Positions 23,844 through 35,715 of a stretch of DNA of 64,000 nt are shown piece after piece. Numbering within the stretch: the first letter of the stretch is position 1; every line of letters begins with the position of its first letter. The position numbers and the translations under genes were made by a program. The notes below the pieces were generated by a model. That model had not been told where the DNA came from, searched no databases, and saw only the letters and a list, made by a program, of their open reading frames with translations. Source of the DNA: Sinonovacula constricta (lineage: Eukaryota; Mollusca; Bivalvia; Cardiida; Solecurtidae); contig CM017557.1 of assembly GCA_007844125.1 (NCBI GenBank), positions 59,177,514 through 59,241,513 on the forward strand, read 5' to 3'.

Positions 23844-24495
23844 CTGAAATACAAGTTTTAATTTATTGTAATGGGTTGTTCTTAATATATATTACACCAA
23901 TAAATATGGATTTTGTTACAGAGATTAGAGTAATAGAATGCTATCACTTAAAATCTTATAATTTTTCACACAGTTACATTTAACAAGGATACCACTGATA
24001 ATTTAATAGTCAAATGAGTAGACAGTACCTACAAAGGATAAAGGTATTTTTCGTGAGGTTTCAAATTAACTTGAAAATGTAAAAAAAAAAACTGTTAAAG
24101 ATTGTTTAATATTTAAATGTGAACAAGTTATTTAACAAAATTTGATATATATACTAAGAGAAATAAAATGAAAAACGCCAGCGTGCGTGTGTATCTGACT
24201 AATTTGTAAAGCAGTTATAGGATATGTCAGTCTGTCTTAAACTCGAATTCTTAAACATGTACCTAAATCTATTTAGGAAGGCCTCTGTACTTTTTATGCC
24301 AGCTAGTTCAGCAACAGTTTCTGCCTCTTCCTCGTCCAGATCCTGTTTCCAGAGAGTCACCCCGTCTGTGACACAAACTTTCCAGGTTTTGGAAAACCCA
24401 GTAAAGCACATATACTTCTCACCTTCTGTCGTAAACACTTTATGGATCCTGTCGCATTTCGCATCCCGGATTGCTGACTCAAGACTAGATGACAT
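23468..24495 (-). CDS. PAXX: PAXX, non-homologous end-joining factor (complete, two exons)
   Basis: PAXX is the third member of the XRCC4/XLF family. It binds Ku at double-strand breaks and stabilises the nuclear end-joining complex. Exon 1 (24495-24263) starts MSSSLESAIRD and ends in codon AG|; exon 2 (23843-23468) supplies |A, giving …FLNRFR|NGVQSGDLQV. The donor is AG|GTACAT and the acceptor TTTCAG. The predicted protein is 202 residues; human PAXX has 204. Residues 15-115 match the head domain (YMCFTGFSKTWKVCVTDGVTLW, LQVNVLGNKVHLKVGKGSATVDFDL). A predicted coiled coil follows (EVLFWLAEQSTKLSHDLELA), then a Lys/Pro/Asn-rich linker and the tail SVLNPSSKKRKAAHGVVFD. The tail corresponds to the human SLINPGF…GVDFDET Ku-binding end, and V199 and F201 fall at the same positions. 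The start is the only ATG that opens the head domain. The family is assigned from memory of the human protein. Confidence 0.9.
24263..24495 (-). CDS. PAXX: PAXX exon 1
   Basis: 233 coding bases: the N-terminus and first half of the beta-barrel head domain. Reading past the donor gives a 98-residue frame whose last 20 residues are intron. Confidence 0.88.
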
Positions 24496-27400
24496 TGTGT
24501 GACTTAATCAAATGGATGGTTCACAAAAATGCACCAACAATGGTTTAAGTGAAAATGCCAAATTTATTAATGTAAACAAACAAGATGTTTCTGCGAGAGT
24601 GACTTCCCCTCTCGTCGACGGTATACTCTGCGGAGCAATCATTTCTTGCGGAAATACGGCCAACGTAGCGCATTTCTTAATGATATTTAAATATATTACA
24701 TTTATAAGTATAGGTATATCAACGTATTTGTGAAATACATAATACCACTAAATCGAGACATTCTGTTTTTAAATCATCCGTGGGTTGAAATTCATAGGAG
24801 CTTTAAATATGCAAAAGGAAGAAAATGTAATAAAACAAAACAAAAACTTCGTTTTTTTGCTTATTCAAACACATGACAGTCCCATGCTATACAATCTGCG
24901 CCACTGACATTTTAAACACAGTGTAGTTTTACTATATTAAGCAACCCGAAAGTGTTTACATTCAGATTTCAATATAACCTATGTTGAATGGTTTTTACCT
25001 TCGCTTATTAATTCTTTTTGATACAAGTCTTGCCTTAAGAGGAGATAATTGCAAATAACTGCATTTTTTGCAATTTTTCTGCATCATTTACTTCCTGTTG
25101 TTGAATTGTTGTACACCCTTAACGCCGTCGTTCTTCTTGTTGTTGTTGTTGTTGTTTCCTGAAATAGTACGGCTTTATTTAAAGTTTTGACATAACTTTT
25201 CCTCTCGTTAAAATAATTATGCCATCCACTGACATATTTAACTACAGGTACACGTTGTTCGATTGACTGTAAAAGGCTAGCTTTATTCTGCAATATTATG
25301 TGATAGATGCCATGTGATGTCATAGGCACTGATAAGACAGTTTAAGGAAGCCATATTTGTAGGCAGAAGCCAATGCAGGCCGAAATCTGGAAATATGTGG
25401 TGTATTAAACTCATCACTTTATTTTTATTTTCAGTCTATTTTACTGAATTTTATATAAAATTTAACAGCTTTTATGAAGTATTTTCAACATCAAAACTAT
25501 ATTTTGATAGTTTAAAAGGCAAAAACATACAACCAAATTAAATACATTGTTCATTTTGTTTAAGGATGAGCCAAAACAATTATTTATTTCTGTGTATTCA
25601 TTATTTTCGCATTTATTAATTTTTAAAAAATATTGTATTTTAAAAATATGCATTTTGAAGATCTTTCTGATGGTGTAAAGTTTTTAATGTTTAAAACACA
25701 AATGAAGAAATTACAAGAAAATAAAATTTACGCTGCTATACAATTCATAAATATTAAAATGTGACAACCTGTTAGTTTGCTTCAGTCACCAATATTTGAA
25801 AAATGAAAACATTTGTACTATGCAAGGGAGGAAACCACACCATTCCTTATTTCATGTATGACAAATGTGTTTGTTGGTTGGTTTTATCGTCTTACCAACT
25901 GTATTTAAGTTATCTGGAGACAGTGTCCACATGAAGCAGATACAGTGCTGCCTTCAGCACCTGGCATGATAACGCACCCAGTGACATCAGTCCTACCAGT
26001 CTTGGAACTACCCTTATATTTATATGAGCATTGGCAAGGGAGCAATACCACTACCATTTTTAACGACTGTGCTATGTCGCGACCCGGGTTCGAACCCGGG
26101 GGCCTCCTGTAGTATGGCATATTTATGCCCATTGAAAACTAACATTTATATAGTTTGTCTAAATATTTATTAGTACAAATTATAGTCCCCTTTTAATGTG
26201 AATGATAAGTGAATATAACTTTGGAACAGATTGCAAAGAAATGAAAAGCGGTGATTATGCAATTTGAAAACCCCTTTTTAAATCAGTGAAATTTAAAGTT
26301 ATGAGCAAATATGTTGTGCTTCTTCTTTAAAATGTTGTTTTTTTGACTGTAATCGTTCTTAATAATGTTGTTTTGTTGTCTTTGATAATGAAGTTCTTGC
26401 TGTCGCTGCTGCTGCTGCTGATGATGATAGATTTGTAAAGATGCAATATCATTTCATGTAAAAACAGATTATACAGTTATTTTTTATTTTTATTTTTCAA
26501 ACACAACATAAATTCAACAATATACATGTACATAAATAATTAGTAAATCAACATAAAAAATATATATATATAAACAAAATATATATCGAGTAAAACTATT
26601 AAACATAACACAAATTTAAATTAAAATGCTAAAATACTGCATTTATATATATAATGAATTACCATATTCTTAGACAAATAATACTGATTGATAAACATGG
26701 AATACTATATTTTACTAATCAACTCTAACTTTGCTTAAATGCATCTTCCGATTTTTATCTTACACACTTTTTTTCAAATTGCAACCACACAAAGCTGAAC
26801 ATTAAAAAGAAAAAGAAAATCTGTTTAAGGTATTCTTTTAATGAAAATAACTTTGCAATAAGTTGGTTAATTATTTTACACTGCGTTAGAATTTACAGCT
26901 TTACACAATTACGCACCCACCTAACAATTCCTGCAAATCCATCTCCTGCGGGACAAAAAAAAGTTCTATGTATTTTTTATGATTTGAAAAAAGGCGTGTC
27001 CTTTAGTAAAGTTCGCAGTGCTCAAAGCAAAATTAAACAAAACATCATAAAATTACAACATGCATGTTTGAAAAGGAGATCGAGGTAAACCTTTTTGTTC
27101 AGGTCTTCGGATGCTATGATATCATTTATCTACGAGAACTTGTATGAATCTTAAAACCTGTTTTCAGAGAAATGACCGATACATTCTACCTTGTCAGTTG
27201 TAAGTGACGGGAAAAGAAAAGAAACTTCTTTTGACAAAACTTTCGACGAAAAAAATTACAGGAAACATTTTTACTTAATAATTCTAGCTCATATGGGACT
27301 CGAGCACAGACGTTGGGGAGAAATTAGTGAACGATAGTTTTTGCTTTACCACAAACACCCGTACGTTTGTTAACATAATTTGATGTATCACATTTATTTA

Positions 27401-28782
27401 AAGAGACCATATTGTTGTAAGGGTCGCATAGATGATGTACATAGTTAAAAGTAGTTCTATCAGCAAACAGTAGTGCCATGTTACATCGTATCGAGGGTCG
27501 AATTTCCAGTTGCTCCATCTACATGTATGTTCGACCTTACCTATCTTGCTAACTTCTAGGTGTCAATATCTGTTTTACCATGTTTTGCATGTATATACAT
27601 CGACCTTCATTGAAAGCCAAAAGAGGACATAGGCGGTTATACTGTATATGCTGTTGACGCATTCTTTCTCCCAATAAACAATATGTATAGTCCAAAACAC
27701 GAATCCCTTATCATGTGTTAATAAAGCTTACTATTGTTTTAGCAATCGAATGACAACTACGTGCCATGGTTGACAAATGAGCATACATATAATGCTATAG
27801 ACTTTGAAGCAACAAGCGCGGGTCCTGATTCGACAACTCCCAGAGGGCGCTGCCTGATCTGGATCAAGACAATTTGCACAGGACAGACCAATACGCGATA
27901 AGCAGGCTAAGCGACAACAATGTAATCCTTCCTATTCGTTGCGACCAATCCATTTTCACGCACCGTCAATTTGCTTAATAGAGCTACTGAGCTAGCGTAT
28001 AAATAATATATAAAGGGTGGATTTAGACAGGGTGGATCTGACACCCACCCACCCCACCTAAGGTTGTCGGACCATACACACTTTGTTTATGCACTTTATT
28101 TAAATTACTTTGAAGCTAATGTCATCTTTTGGTCTATGTTTACACACCAAAATGCATCTTCGACATTGCAAAAATCAAAAGCGAAGTCGTCAAACATATA
28201 AATTCCACATAAATAACGCTTTAAAGATACCCTTGCCCCTCTTTGGTAAATTCCTAGATCCTCACTTGATATCTCAGGTTGGTTATGAGCACAGTTTTAT
28301 AGGTTGAATGTAACAGTAGCAAAAGGTCATACATTTTTTTCTTTTAACATTGAAAATAAGTGATAGCTTGGTGGTAACTTAGGCCTATATCAGTGAAAAT
28401 GTGTAGGCTATTCAGATTTACTATAATAACAAGTATATATATTTATTTATTTTAAAATACATGAATGATTGAATTTTTATGAGTGTCCATCGGCGTGTCT
28501 ACATTTTTTAACAGTTGTAAACTGAAAATGCCATCCTTTCTGTTTGTATAAAATGAAATGAAATCTATATATATTTAACAAAATCAATATTTTATCTACA
28601 TGTAAAAAATGCACTTTCCTAAGCAGTATATGACGACGCTGACAAGAAATATAGACTAAAAAGAGAACAAAATGAAGCAAACATTCAACAAAAACTCATT
28701 AGCACGTGACTTTACGTCAAAATGTCTCAAAACCTATTACCTTTAATTGTTCAATGGTCTTATTATACACGATATCACAGAT
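24496..28782. other. Intergenic stretch, PAXX upstream side
   Basis: The PAXX promoter must lie just above 24495; a relatively CpG-rich patch at 24590-24670 is the likeliest place, but no motif decides it. Further right are a SINE-2 copy (25868-26112, minus), a short TGC run (26403-26425) and long AT-rich DNA. 27800-27970 is more GC-rich without a recognisable gene. Confidence 0.45.
25868..26112 (-). repeat. SINE-2 copy
   Basis: On the minus strand it has a well-kept B-box (CCCGGGTTCGAACCCGGG, part of an 18-bp palindrome), the body with TGGTAGTGGTATTGCTCCC and ATATAAGGGTAG, and the tail ending AAACCAACCAACAAAC. Confidence 0.8.
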
Positions 28783-28788
28783 TTTATT
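28783..28788 (-). terminator. AATAAA poly(A) signal of the unknown gene
   Basis: Canonical hexamer on the minus strand, about 27 bases beyond the stop codon. This implies a very short 3' UTR. Confidence 0.5.
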
Positions 28789-28815
28789 AACAAAAGTACA
28801 CAAACACAATTTTCA

Positions 28816-29201
28816 CTAACGTTTGTCCTCAAGTGAAAATAGTTTCCCTCTTTTTGGAGTAAATGAATGTACTCGGTATTTTCCAGTGACCGGAGACACC
28901 GGATGTGACGTCATTGGAGATGAGGGTTTTGAAAGGTTCCCGGTTGATAAATGTCCAGGCGTGGATGGTTTTGAGGACAATGAGCCGGCGGTTGAGGGTT
29001 TAAGCGCCGGCAGTGATTTTGAGTGCTTGAACGGGCCGGCAGGGGTGGATTGGCAAGACCGACTCCCGAGTGAGGACGCCGGGGTTCGAGGCTTGCCAGC
29101 CTCGTCTTTGATGCAACCATAAAAGTCGTTATACTTGACCGCGTGTGGTCGCATCTTTCGAACTTTTTCAAATAAGATGTAGTCCTTTTCCGCACACACG
29201 G
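28816..29201 (-). CDS. Unknown protein, exon 3
   Basis: 386 bases, noticeably more GC-rich than the surroundings, with stop TAG at 28816-28818. The opposite strand is also open for 99 residues, a by-product of the composition. Confidence 0.78.
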
Positions 29202-31095
29202 CTAAAAACAATGGATTAAAATACGCTTAGATCATCAGTGGAACGATTATGCGAGATTAGCTTATTCTAAATAGTTTGGTATGGCAATTTTTGAATTAAG
29301 ATAATAAGAATTGATGTTTAAAAATAGTGAATATAAATGCAGTTAAAAGAACTAGTTAACTGGTATCTGATTTTGGTCCATATATATATCACAGCGCATC
29401 CCCTGCATTTCAGAAGTCAAAATTCATCCCTTCTCCCTGAATCACCCCCAACCACCCCACCCCTACCCACTGACAGAAGGAATCTGAACAAATGTACAAA
29501 CTAGCCCCCAATCCGTTATTTCTGGTTCTGTAGGGGCAGCTACATGCCTTTTAAATATTATGGAAGTTCACACCTCTCAACTGTTAAATCCTAGATCCCC
29601 AGGTATTATGATGGCATCTTATCTGTTACATTTCTCCATATTAACATAGGCAAAAAAACAGTAAAGACAATTTTCATCTATGTCTAACACTCGACCAGTT
29701 GATCAGAGGTATATCGGGTTCGAAATTTGATTAACTTCTTTGAAAGAAGATCAAAACCAATATTTGATTTCATCTTGCATTCTTCTAGGAATATACTTAC
29801 TTTCATTCGAAGGCAGTGTGTTGTGTATTTCTGGTTCCACTTTTCTGAGCGAGCCGAACAGGTGAAAGTTTTCTAGCTCAAATCGCAACGATGACTCAGC
29901 CATTCTGTCAATGACGTTGATCTTCATTCGGACTTTCTCGCTTTCCGCCCTTCGTTTCCGTTTCATTTCCAATTCTGTATACGACCTCTTCCACTGCAAA
30001 GAAATCAAGCGAATTTAAAGGGACAAGCTTGGATATGTTTTAATCATGCCACTTCGGCCTGTCGTCGTAGCTTTAGAAATAAGGTCAGGACAAAAAGTTG
30101 CTAAGACGAAATGACGCCAAGACGTCATGGCGTTATTTCGTCGTTTCGAATTCGCACTATCTTTGGCTCTTTGCGTGATCTGAAAAAGTTTAAATGGCAA
30201 TCGGAACTCCTCGGGTAATTCCGTCCTCTGGACAATCATCCGATAGGAACTCCTCGGGTAATTCCGTCCTCGGGACAATCATCCCTCGGATGTATCTGGT
30301 GCAATGATACTTACGTTTTGTTCGCCGGAATTCGGAATATGTCTAAAATGTAGATCGCACAAGACATAAATAATGGCGTCGTTTGACTGTTGTGTGTTTG
30401 CTGTGTTGGGCAAATTAAACTTAGAAGATTTAAATTTGAAGCAGTCGCAAATTGAAATTTTACAGGCATCGTACAGTAGCGAGCTGTCATCCGAGCTGTC
30501 ATCTTTGTTTTGACGTCTGTCACAAAAGAAGTTCCATTTAGAGAAATGGCAGAGGTGATCCGACTACCTACTTACATCCGAGAGATGATTCGTGAATTAT
30601 CCGAGGTGTTCCGATTGGACAATCATCCTCAATCGGAACACCACGGATACATACATTTCAGGACACTTAGGCGTAATTGTATAACAAAACATAGCATAGC
30701 ATAACTTTCCTATTGACAACAAAACACTCAAATGTGTTCACACGTTTTTATGTAATTTGTTTTTTGTCTGACTATGTCATAGTCACCTATTTTGTGATTG
30801 TATTTTTAAATGATTTTCTTGATTATTTCGAGCAAAACAAAACAACAACAAAACAAACAAATTAACATTAATTTTATGGTGAAGAAACAACAGCAACAAA
30901 ACACTATTGCAAGATTGCAAATTTGGCAACATATCGACGACAGTAGTATTTCCCTAGTACATTTCGGTACTAGACGAAGCTTGGACTCTGGAATACTTCA
31001 AAAACTATATATTTATCAGCAAATACTATTAATTTACGCACCTGGTAAAGCGTAATATATTCGGAAAGTGTAAGATCCTGTCTTAGTTTCACCAT
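28816..31095 (-). CDS. Unknown protein, three exons, about 211 residues
   Basis: I do not recognise the family. Exon 1 (31095-31042) encodes MVKLRQDLTLSEYITLYQ; exon 2 (29993-29801) encodes WKRSYTELEMKRKRRAE…LPSNE; exon 3 (29201-28816) runs from T|VCAEKDYILFEKVRKMRP to EDKR and TAG. Phases fit (0, then 1), donors are CAG|GTGCGT and GAAA|GTAAGT, acceptors TTGCAG and TTTTAG, and AATAAA lies about 30 bases past the stop. Residues 18-45 are strongly charged and probably helical (KRKRRAESEKVRMK). Residues 60-110 look folded (FHLFGSLRKVEPEIHN, ILFEKVRKMRPHAVKYNDFYG). From about residue 115 the chain is Ser/Pro-rich and likely disordered (LPALKPSTAGSLSSKPSTPG). Intron 1 contains repeat family 6. The lack of transposon signatures and the clean gene structure favour a real cellular gene. 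Confidence 0.75.
29801..29993 (-). CDS. Unknown protein, exon 2
   Basis: 193 bases starting TGGAAGAGG after TTTGCAG and ending GAAA before GTAAGT. This is the charged helical segment and start of the folded part. Confidence 0.75.
30015..30680 (-). repeat. Dispersed element (family 6), copy B, in intron 1 of the unknown gene
   Basis: It carries two GGAACTCCTCGGGTAATTCC-type motifs at 30200-30280 and the GATGATTCGTGAATTATCC motif at 30583-30601. The middle (30311-30523) matches 20690-20910 in the opposite orientation; on the minus strand both read TDVKTKM…MTA…PANKT. On its plus strand it holds a short ATG frame (30373-30513). Confidence 0.65.
30373..30513 (+). pseudogene. 46-codon frame inside repeat family 6
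   Basis: ATG to TGA reads MASFDCCVFAVLGKLNLEDL, then NLKQSQIEILQASYSSE and a short Ser/Leu tail. The segment LKQSQIEILQA resembles the Q-motif region ahead of the Walker A of RecQ-type helicases, but no Walker A follows. The matching part of the copy at 20.8 kb has in-frame stops. It is at best the fossil first exon of a gene carried by the element; the family guess is weak. Confidence 0.25.
30685..30758 (-). repeat. 74-bp repeat, partner of 33853-33925
   Basis: Read on the minus strand it gives AAAAACGTGTGAACACATTT, then TTGTTGTCAATAGGAAAG and TTATGCTATGCTATGTTTTG. The same sequence on the plus strand leads into the 35-bp array near 33.9 kb. Confidence 0.65.
31042..31095 (-). CDS. Unknown protein, exon 1
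   Basis: 54 bases, 18 codons, ending in phase 0 at CAG|GTGCGT. A different frame over the same bases reads 61 residues but joins nothing; the ATG frame was chosen because it alone fits exon 2. Confidence 0.6.
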
Positions 31096-32391
31096 TGTCA
31101 CTTGTTGAATTTTCTTGTTTGGAAATCAATTGTTTATCCGCTTTAAAAATGTCATAAAAATGACACAGACCTACTACTGTGTTAGAGATAGGGGTAAATG
31201 GGAAATACACTGTGACCAAAACAACTCACTAATGTAAATAATATTTCACAACGTATACAATGTAAGTATAGGTGTTCAAAGTATTGTAGTAAGGTCATGT
31301 CACTGTATTCGCAAGATGTATAACCAAATAGGTCCAGTCGATATTTACACATTTATTCAAAATTAATTACATCAACAACCTTTTTCATTTGGTTGTAAAC
31401 ACTTATTCTATCGAGAATTTGGAAAGAAAGTTTGCCCCCTAAACTGCATATAATCCAGATTTGGAAAGAATCTTTTGTCCAAAGTTGCATATAATCCAGA
31501 ATTTGACCAGAAAAGCGTATTCAGAAATGCAGAACTATTCAATAAATCCACATCTCACACATTGCCGGATTTCAATTAAAATTCAATTATCCTCTAATAT
31601 ACCACACGGCGCTTCTCAGGTTTCGACTCTTGCACCTGTATATGACCTCCACTGCAAAGTGGATCCAGGATGATAAAAGAAGTGCACTTAATGTCAAAAA
31701 TAAAATACAGCCGTCAATGTAAGCAAATAATATGCATGTACATAGCATAAATCGCATAAACTGTAGCTGTCGCTGGTCGATGACAAAAGACGTTGTTAGT
31801 GAGGTGACATGTTCTTTGTTTTAGCGCCCCTTTGACGTTTTGTTTACACTGACACTCTGTTAACCGCAACGAAACATGCCTAAAACAATAGACAGATTTA
31901 TGAATTGCTATAATTTAAGTCCTTGATGAAATAACTCCCAACCCTGGTCCGCTGCCTGTTATAAATTATGGGTAAGGAATGGTAAATGTTGCATTGCATT
32001 AACTTGGCAACTGGGATTTATTCTGTTACGAATCAGGCATTGTAAGGGATCTTTAAATACCATATTGATTGTACTTGTCGAGGGTCTTGTCCCGAGATTT
32101 ATCTAACATGGACTTGTTTGTCGTAGATGTATCATGGATGCATGCTTATCCGGTGATCCTTAGGTCAACAAACGCTCCGATTACACCATGGCTATGGGAC
32201 GAGTTATCCTCTATCCCCGGGGACGATTGTAGATAATTGTTTACCCACGTTATTTTAGAAATGCGGCAACACTAAAGCAGTTAAAGAAAATATGTGTGCT
32301 TCCTTCATTGTGGTAGAGTTGTTCGCGCGATCATTAGATAAACCAAAGATAAGAGACAAGTGATACACCTGTTGCATTGCCTTACGATGCA

Positions 32392-32517
32392 GGAGGACGA
32401 CGACGACAATGGCGATGACGACAACGACAACGGCGATGATGATAATAATGATGGTGATGATGGTGATGAATGATGATTGTGATGATGATGATGTTGATTA
32501 TGATGATGATGATTGAA

Positions 32518-32583
<66 letters not shown>
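32392..32583 (+). repeat. (GAT)n microsatellite with imperfect flank
   Basis: An imperfect GAC/GAT/AAT region leads into an uninterrupted ATG/GAT run of about 22 units (32518-32583). Poly-Ser and poly-Met frames here are artefacts. Confidence 0.95.
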
Positions 32584-33014
32584 CTCAGCACATCCGGATG
32601 TTAATATGATCCCGATCTTTGTACATTATGGAAATGGGTATTTGAGGAATACGACGACTTTAAATCACCATAACATGAAATGTGCCGCCTTCACTGATGT
32701 CGCATGACGTATTTATGTTTTAATTCCAGAGCTATGGAGACGAGAGATACAGCTACGCCGGTATTTTGCTTTTATTCTAGATATAATGCAGAAAATTGTT
32801 TAGCAATAGGGCAACGTTTAAGCGCTTAAGTTGAACGATGTTATTTGTGAAAAAAGACGACGCCTATGCACCTAAAATGGAAAATGTGCTGCCTTCACTG
32901 TAGTTGTATGAATTATATCAGGTTAAGCGACAAAGTATATAATTACAACTGGGTCTTTATTGTTGATGTTGTCGCTGCTGCTGTTGTTGTTTAATACTGC
33001 ACGGCGACATAATT

Positions 33015-33205
33015 ACGGTTATTATGGCGACGCTGAGCTCTGTTGGTGAACAAATGCCTGATTCCCCACCAGCACATCGAATGTCAGCAGGAAGTCCTCA
33101 CATTAAGTCTTTCCCCCCGACCGAGACTCGAACCTACGCGGTTAAAGACCGAGGAGTCGTAAAAGTTTCAAGCCCATGATTCCGTTCCGCTGACCACGGA
33201 TTTTA
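33015..33205 (-). repeat. SINE-3 copy
   Basis: On the minus strand: tRNA-like head TCCGTGGTCAGCGGAACGGA, B-box GGTTCGAGTCTCGG, then GACTTAATGTGAGGACTTCC of the SINE-3 body. Confidence 0.65.
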
Positions 33206-34040
33206 GCACTGATATCACGATAAGGCAACCAAAACAGAATGTTTTGTGCCTTCAGTGTAAAAGCATGCCGTAAGTATATAAAATGACGTCAAACCTCAAA
33301 TATGGAATTGGCGGGAAAGTTGCTCGTACATTTATTTGACCAAAACAAACAAACATTACAACATTAAATCATTCATTACTTTCCACCCTGTAACTGCTTA
33401 TTGATTTAACAATTTAATCGAACTTATTAAACTTCAACCAAAATATAAACCAAACTGTCCATTTGCCTTGAACTATTTGATCCGTCCGCCTGGAATTTGC
33501 TTAAGAACTTTATTCAAATCTACGTCACGATAAAACACCGATTCTTTTGTTTTCTTTCGGAATTATTTTTTTTGCAAACATATAGGGCCTACTGCGTGTC
33601 TTGCAAAGTTCGATTACAAACCACGTCTAATTTCGCACGATTGACAAAACCTGCAGGGTAAACAAAGTGTCATGTGGATTTATAGCGGTACAATCAATAA
33701 CGAAGTTTTTAGTTCAAGAAAATAAAGACCCGAGTCTTGAAGAAGAAAGTAATTGTAAACATCCAATGTAAACATCGGGTTGAAGTGCCAGACATTGTCA
33801 AAATAGAATCACAAAATAGGTGGCTGTGGCATAGTCCGGCAAAAAACATACAACATAAAAACGTGTGAACATATTTGGGTGTTTTGTTGTCAATACGAAA
33901 GTTATGTTATGCTATGTTTTATTATGATATGCCAAACTATTGCTCTACAATTTACGATGGTATGTTAGTCTATATGATATGGTTATGTTTTGCTATGCTA
34001 TAGTATGCTATGCTATTTTACGTTATCCGACATGCTTTAA

Positions 34041-35715
34041 TGTGATATGTTTTGCCATGCTATGCTATGTACAGATGTGATCTGTTTTGCCATGCGATGC
34101 TATATAATGATGTGGTATGTTTTGCCAAGCTATGCTATGTAATGATATGTTCTGTTTTGCCATGCAATGCTATGTAATGATATGATCTGTTTTGCCATGC
34201 AATGCTATGTAATGATATGATCTGTTTTGCCATGCAATGTTATGTAATGATATGTTCTGTTTTGCCATGCAATGCTATGTAATGATATGATCTGTTTTGC
34301 CATGCAATGCTATATAATGATGTGATATATGTGCCATGATATGATATATAATGATGTGATATGTTTTGCAGTGCTGTGTTATGTATTGATGTGATCTGTT
34401 TTGCAATGCCATGCTGTGTAAAAATGTGATCTGTTTTGCCATGCAATGCTATGTAATTATGTGATCTGTTTTGCCATGCAATGCTATGTAATTATGTGAT
34501 ATGTTTTGCAATGCTTTGCTATGTATTGATGTGATCTGTTTTGCCAAACTATGCTATGTAATGATATGATCTGTTTTGCCATGCAATGCTATATAATGAT
34601 GTGATATGTGTGCCATGCTATGCTATATGATGAAGTGATATGTTTTGCAGTGCTGTGTTATGTATTGATGTGATCTGTTTTGCAATGCCATGCTGTGTAA
34701 AAATGTGATCTGTTTTGCCATGCAATGCTATGTAATTATGTGATATGTTTTGCAATGCTATGCTATGTAATGATGTGATCTGTTTTGCCAAACTATGCGA
34801 TGTAATGATGTGATCTGTTTTGCCATGCCATGCTAGGTAATGATGTGATCTGTTTTGCCATGCCATGCTATGTAATTATGTGATATGTTTTGCAATGCTT
34901 TGCTATGTATTGATGTGATCTGTTTTGCCAAACTATGCGATGTAATGATGTGATCTGTTTTGCCATGCCATGCTAGATAATGATGTGATCTGTTTTGCAG
35001 TGCTGTGTTATGTATTGATGTGATATGATTCACCATGCAATGCTAGGTAATGATGTGATCGGTTTTGCCATGCAATGCTATGTAATGATGTGATATGTTT
35101 TGCCATGCAATGATATGTAATGATGTGATATGTTTTGCAGTGCTGTGTTATGTATTGATGTGATATGTTTTGCAGTGCTGTGTTATGTATTGATGTGATA
35201 CGATTCACCATGCAATGCTATATAATAATGTGATATGTTTGCCATGCAATGCTATGTAATTATGTTATACATTTGTCATGCTATGCTATGTAATGTTGTG
35301 ATATTATTTGTAATGCTTTGCTATGTAATGACGTGATACGTTTTACAAGTCTGTGTTATGTAATGACGTGATATGTTTTGCAGTACTGTGTTATGTAATT
35401 ACGTAATAAAGTTTGCCATGCTATGCTATGTAATGATGTGGTTTGTTTTGTTAGCTATGCTATGTTATGATGTGATATTTTTGCACTGCTGTGCTATGTT
35501 ATTGCGTGATATGTTAGTCCGTGCTATGCCATGTGCTGATGCTATATGTCTTGCCATGTCATGCTATGTAATGACGTGATATTTGTGCAATACTGTGCTA
35601 TGTTATGATGTGATAGGTTTTGCCATGCTGTGCTATTTGCTGATGCTATATAATTGCCATGCCATGCTATGTGATATTAGTATGTTATTCTGTGCTATGA
35701 TATAGCCTATGTTAT
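34041..35715 (+). repeat. 35-bp minisatellite, about 47 units
   Basis: The unit is approximately AATGATATGATCTGTTTTGC followed by CATGCAATGCTATGT. Units are close to identical in the middle and decay towards both ends. The 67- to 82-residue frames (ITSIHNTALQN-type) are translations of the array. Confidence 0.95.

Larger units (their letters stand above)
31096..34040. other. Intergenic stretch
   Basis: The upstream side of the unknown gene. It contains the GAT repeat (32392-32583) and a SINE-3 copy (33015-33205, minus). Otherwise nothing recognisable; 31750-32350 is of average composition without a supported frame. Confidence 0.45.

Noticed and set aside
28823..29122. Plus-strand 99-residue acidic frame
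   Set aside because: Shadow of exon 3 of the unknown minus-strand gene, which has consistent splice phases and a poly(A) signal.
32382..32707. Poly-Ser and poly-Met frames
   Set aside because: Translations of the GAT microsatellite.
34240..35211. Minus-strand frames with ITSIHNTALQN-type repeats
   Set aside because: By-products of the 35-bp minisatellite; all frames drift as units vary.
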